From positions 1 to 6,332 of the forward strand of contig SKGH01000043.1 of assembly GCA_007117575.1 (NCBI GenBank): a stretch of 6,332 nt of DNA, written 5' to 3'. This document shows positions 5,671 through 6,332 of this stretch, in pieces. The position numbers and the translations under genes are program-made. This DNA is from Candidatus Kaiserbacteria bacterium (lineage in GTDB: Bacteria > Patescibacteriota > Minisyncoccia > Phycocordibacterales > UBA918). Every line of letters starts with the position of its first letter. The first letter of the stretch is position 1. Below the pieces are notes generated by a model that saw only the letters and a list, made by a program, of their open reading frames with translations, searched no databases and was not told the DNA's origin.

Positions 5671-5755
5671 ATGAACGGTTTGAGTGACGAAAGCAACAAA
5701 GAAATTCGCCAAACGCGTAAGTCATGGTTTAAACATTTAAAAATATAGATACTAA

Positions 5756-6181
5756 CTAATACAAAACCCTATCAAGCACAAATGTGTGGTACTGTCGCTC
5801 TATTTTTCTCAATTCACCCCGACGTTCGGAAAAATCCGGCATAACTTTTGCCATTTCCTGCCAAAAAGCCGGACCGTGATGCAATTCTTTTAAGTGACAC
5901 AGTTCATGTAACACCACATAATCTTGCAAATGTATAGGTAAAAAGATTATTTTGTAGCTAAAGTTTAAGTTTTTTAAAGAAGAACAACTACCCCAACAAG
6001 TTTTTTGATTACGTATAACCACACGGTTATAGTTAAAGTTGTAAAACTGATTCCAGTAATGCAGTCTGGTTAAAACCAGCTCCCGAGCCATTTCCTTATG
6101 TGCCAAATAATGCTGTCTTTCTTTTGTAACCGGCACTCTTTTAGTAACCCTTTTCTTCTTTCCAGACCAAAAATTGAACAT
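5756..6181 (-). CDS. YgjP-like zinc metallopeptidase (DUF45 / WLM-type)
   Basis: A 141-residue protein with the zinc signature HELCHLKELHH (92-102). H92 and H96 bind the metal, E93 is the catalytic base and H102 is the expected third ligand; the normal Asn before that last His is replaced by His. The preceding block CWGSCSSLKNLNFSYKI (62-78) and the following GPAFWQEMAKVMPD (103-116) are also typical of YgjP/DUF45 proteins. Family members are often 160-240 residues, so the N-terminal domain is short here. The open frame extends upstream to 6319, but I chose the ATG at 6181: it is 9 nt after an extended -10 hexamer, while the extension crosses a palindromic terminator and the tail of another gene and reads as low-complexity MMMTKTTMRKMM. 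The physiological substrate is unknown for the family. The gene is upstream of the exchanger gene, from which the MITE now separates it. Confidence 0.9.
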   Translation of the reverse strand: MFNFWSGKKKRVTKRVPVTKERQHYLAHKEMARELVLTRLHYWNQFYNFNYNRVVIRNQKTCWGSCSSLKNLNFSYKIIFLPIHLQDYVVLHELCHLKELHHGPAFWQEMAKVMPDFSERRGELRKIERQYHTFVLDRVLY

Positions 6182-6190
6182 AACTGCGCC

Positions 6191-6199
6191 AGTATAACA
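6191..6199 (-). promoter_or_regulatory. Extended -10 promoter of the peptidase gene
   Basis: The minus strand reads TGT-TATACT, then 9 nt to the ATG at 6181. The predicted transcription start is within about 3 nt of the start codon, so the mRNA should be essentially leaderless. The motif starts 1 bp after the palindromic terminator ends, so terminator and promoter are back to back. Confidence 0.6.
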
Positions 6200-6200
6200 C

Positions 6201-6230
6201 CAAAACAACCTCTGTACAGAGGTTGTTTTG
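6201..6230. terminator. Perfect 30-bp palindrome, probable bidirectional terminator
   Basis: The 30 bases are their own reverse complement: CAAAACAACCTCTGT and its mirror. As RNA they form a 13-bp stem with a GTAC loop, GC-rich near the loop and A/U at the base, so either strand ends the stem with a U-rich run (GTTTTG). On the minus strand it lies 48 nt past the TAA of the gene at the right edge and just before the peptidase promoter, as expected of a terminator between them. A dimeric protein's binding site is a less likely alternative. Confidence 0.6.
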
Positions 6231-6278
6231 ACACATGACTGCAAATTGCAATCAAATTCTAAGAATCTGTATCTACTC

Positions 6279-6332
6279 TTACTCATCATCTTCCTCATCG
6301 TCGTCTTCGTCATCATCATCCTCGTCCTCGTC
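6279..6332 (-). CDS. Acidic C-terminal tail of a gene running off the right edge (partial)
   Basis: Reading the minus strand from the right edge, 17 consecutive codons are all GAC, GAT, GAG or GAA (Asp/Glu), followed by TAA at 6281-6279. An uninterrupted Asp/Glu run ending in a stop is the tail of a real protein; the overlapping frame gives only Thr/Arg/Met/Lys repeats. Acidic tails occur on several unrelated proteins, for example RNA polymerase delta subunit and some ribosomal or chaperone proteins, so the product cannot be named. The palindromic terminator follows 48 nt downstream. Confidence 0.7.
   Translation of the reverse strand, partial: DEDEDDDDEDDDEEDDE

Larger units (their letters stand above)
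5510..5726 (+). mobile_element. MITE copy 3, complete, with target-site duplication GTTTA
   Basis: A 217-bp copy in the same orientation as copy 2 and about 96-97% identical to it. Differences are a few substitutions (for example AGCTCCAG for AGCCCCAG, GATGAACGG for GATTAAAGG) and a 2-bp shorter T-run. Its 16-bp terminal repeats are perfect: CATGACTTACGCGTTT and AAACGCGTAAGTCATG. GTTTA precedes it (5505-5509) and follows it (5727-5731), giving a 5-bp duplication. Inner inverted arms lie at 5541-5575 and 5622-5655. At the variable positions in its right half it agrees with the left-edge IS (GATGAACGG) more closely than copy 2 does. It lies between two minus-strand genes. Confidence 0.9.

Noticed and set aside
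110..5726. The three related repeats as a CRISPR array, REP elements or a structured regulatory RNA.
   Set aside because: They are too long, too few and too far apart for CRISPR or REP. Terminal inverted repeats with flanking duplications are better explained by transposition; an RNA role is kept only as a side question.
6182..6319. N-terminal extension of the peptidase reading frame to an ATG at 6319.
   Set aside because: It would translate through a perfect terminator palindrome, the peptidase promoter and the acidic tail of the previous gene, giving low-complexity MMMTKTTMRK. The ATG at 6181 has a matching promoter.
1..6332. An alternative genetic code, because none of the nine stop codons seen is TGA.
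   Set aside because: Nine genes are too few to be telling. No gene has an in-frame TGA, whereas codes that reassign TGA would show many, and Trp is encoded by TGG throughout.

Overview
The window is about 6.3 kb of AT-rich bacterial DNA with small, tightly packed genes that use the standard code. I can name four gene families: RmuC, a YqeY/GatB-like protein, a YrbG-type Ca2+/Na+ exchanger and a YgjP-type zinc peptidase. Three genes are lineage-restricted hypotheticals. There is almost no Shine-Dalgarno sequence. Several genes instead sit 0-10 nt behind an extended -10 promoter (TGn-TATAAT-like), so their mRNAs should be leaderless or nearly so. Reduced leaders, a short single-pass RmuC, a shortened YgjP and many small orphan proteins suggest a Candidate Phyla Radiation genome (Patescibacteria, perhaps Parcubacteria). 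This assignment is inference, because no rRNA or marker protein is present.

Layout. Bases 1-228 look like the right end of an insertion sequence: a 39-codon open frame ending at 121, then a non-coding end that closes with the terminal repeat AAACGCGTAAGTCCTG. Bases 229-325 hold nothing I recognise. A charged hypothetical gene (326-859, minus) follows; its true N-terminus appears to be cut off by a one-base frameshift near 910. Bases 919-1026 are a divergent promoter region with palindromic, operator-like repeats. A membrane-anchored two-module hypothetical protein (1027-2163, plus) converges on rmuC (2265-3374, minus). rmuC is divergent from a two-gene plus-strand unit made of a yqeY-like gene (3424-3882) and a small hypothetical gene (3895-4275). 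The exchanger gene (4542-5480, minus) and the peptidase gene (5756-6181, minus) come next. A perfect 30-bp palindrome, probably a terminator, then separates the peptidase from the acidic C-terminal tail of a gene that runs off the right edge.

The most striking content is a family of about 218-bp non-autonomous mobile elements (MITEs). Two complete copies (4282-4500 and 5510-5726) share 16-bp terminal inverted repeats, a second pair of inverted arms about 34 bp long and a central hairpin. They are flanked by short direct repeats, ACTATA and GTTTA, that look like target-site duplications. Their right half matches bases 119-228, and the match starts at the stop codon of the open frame there. The simplest reading is that an autonomous IS lies at the left edge and the two MITEs are its internally deleted derivatives. 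One MITE lies 6 bp past a stop codon between convergent genes. The other splits the peptidase gene from the exchanger gene, which would otherwise be 53 bp apart.
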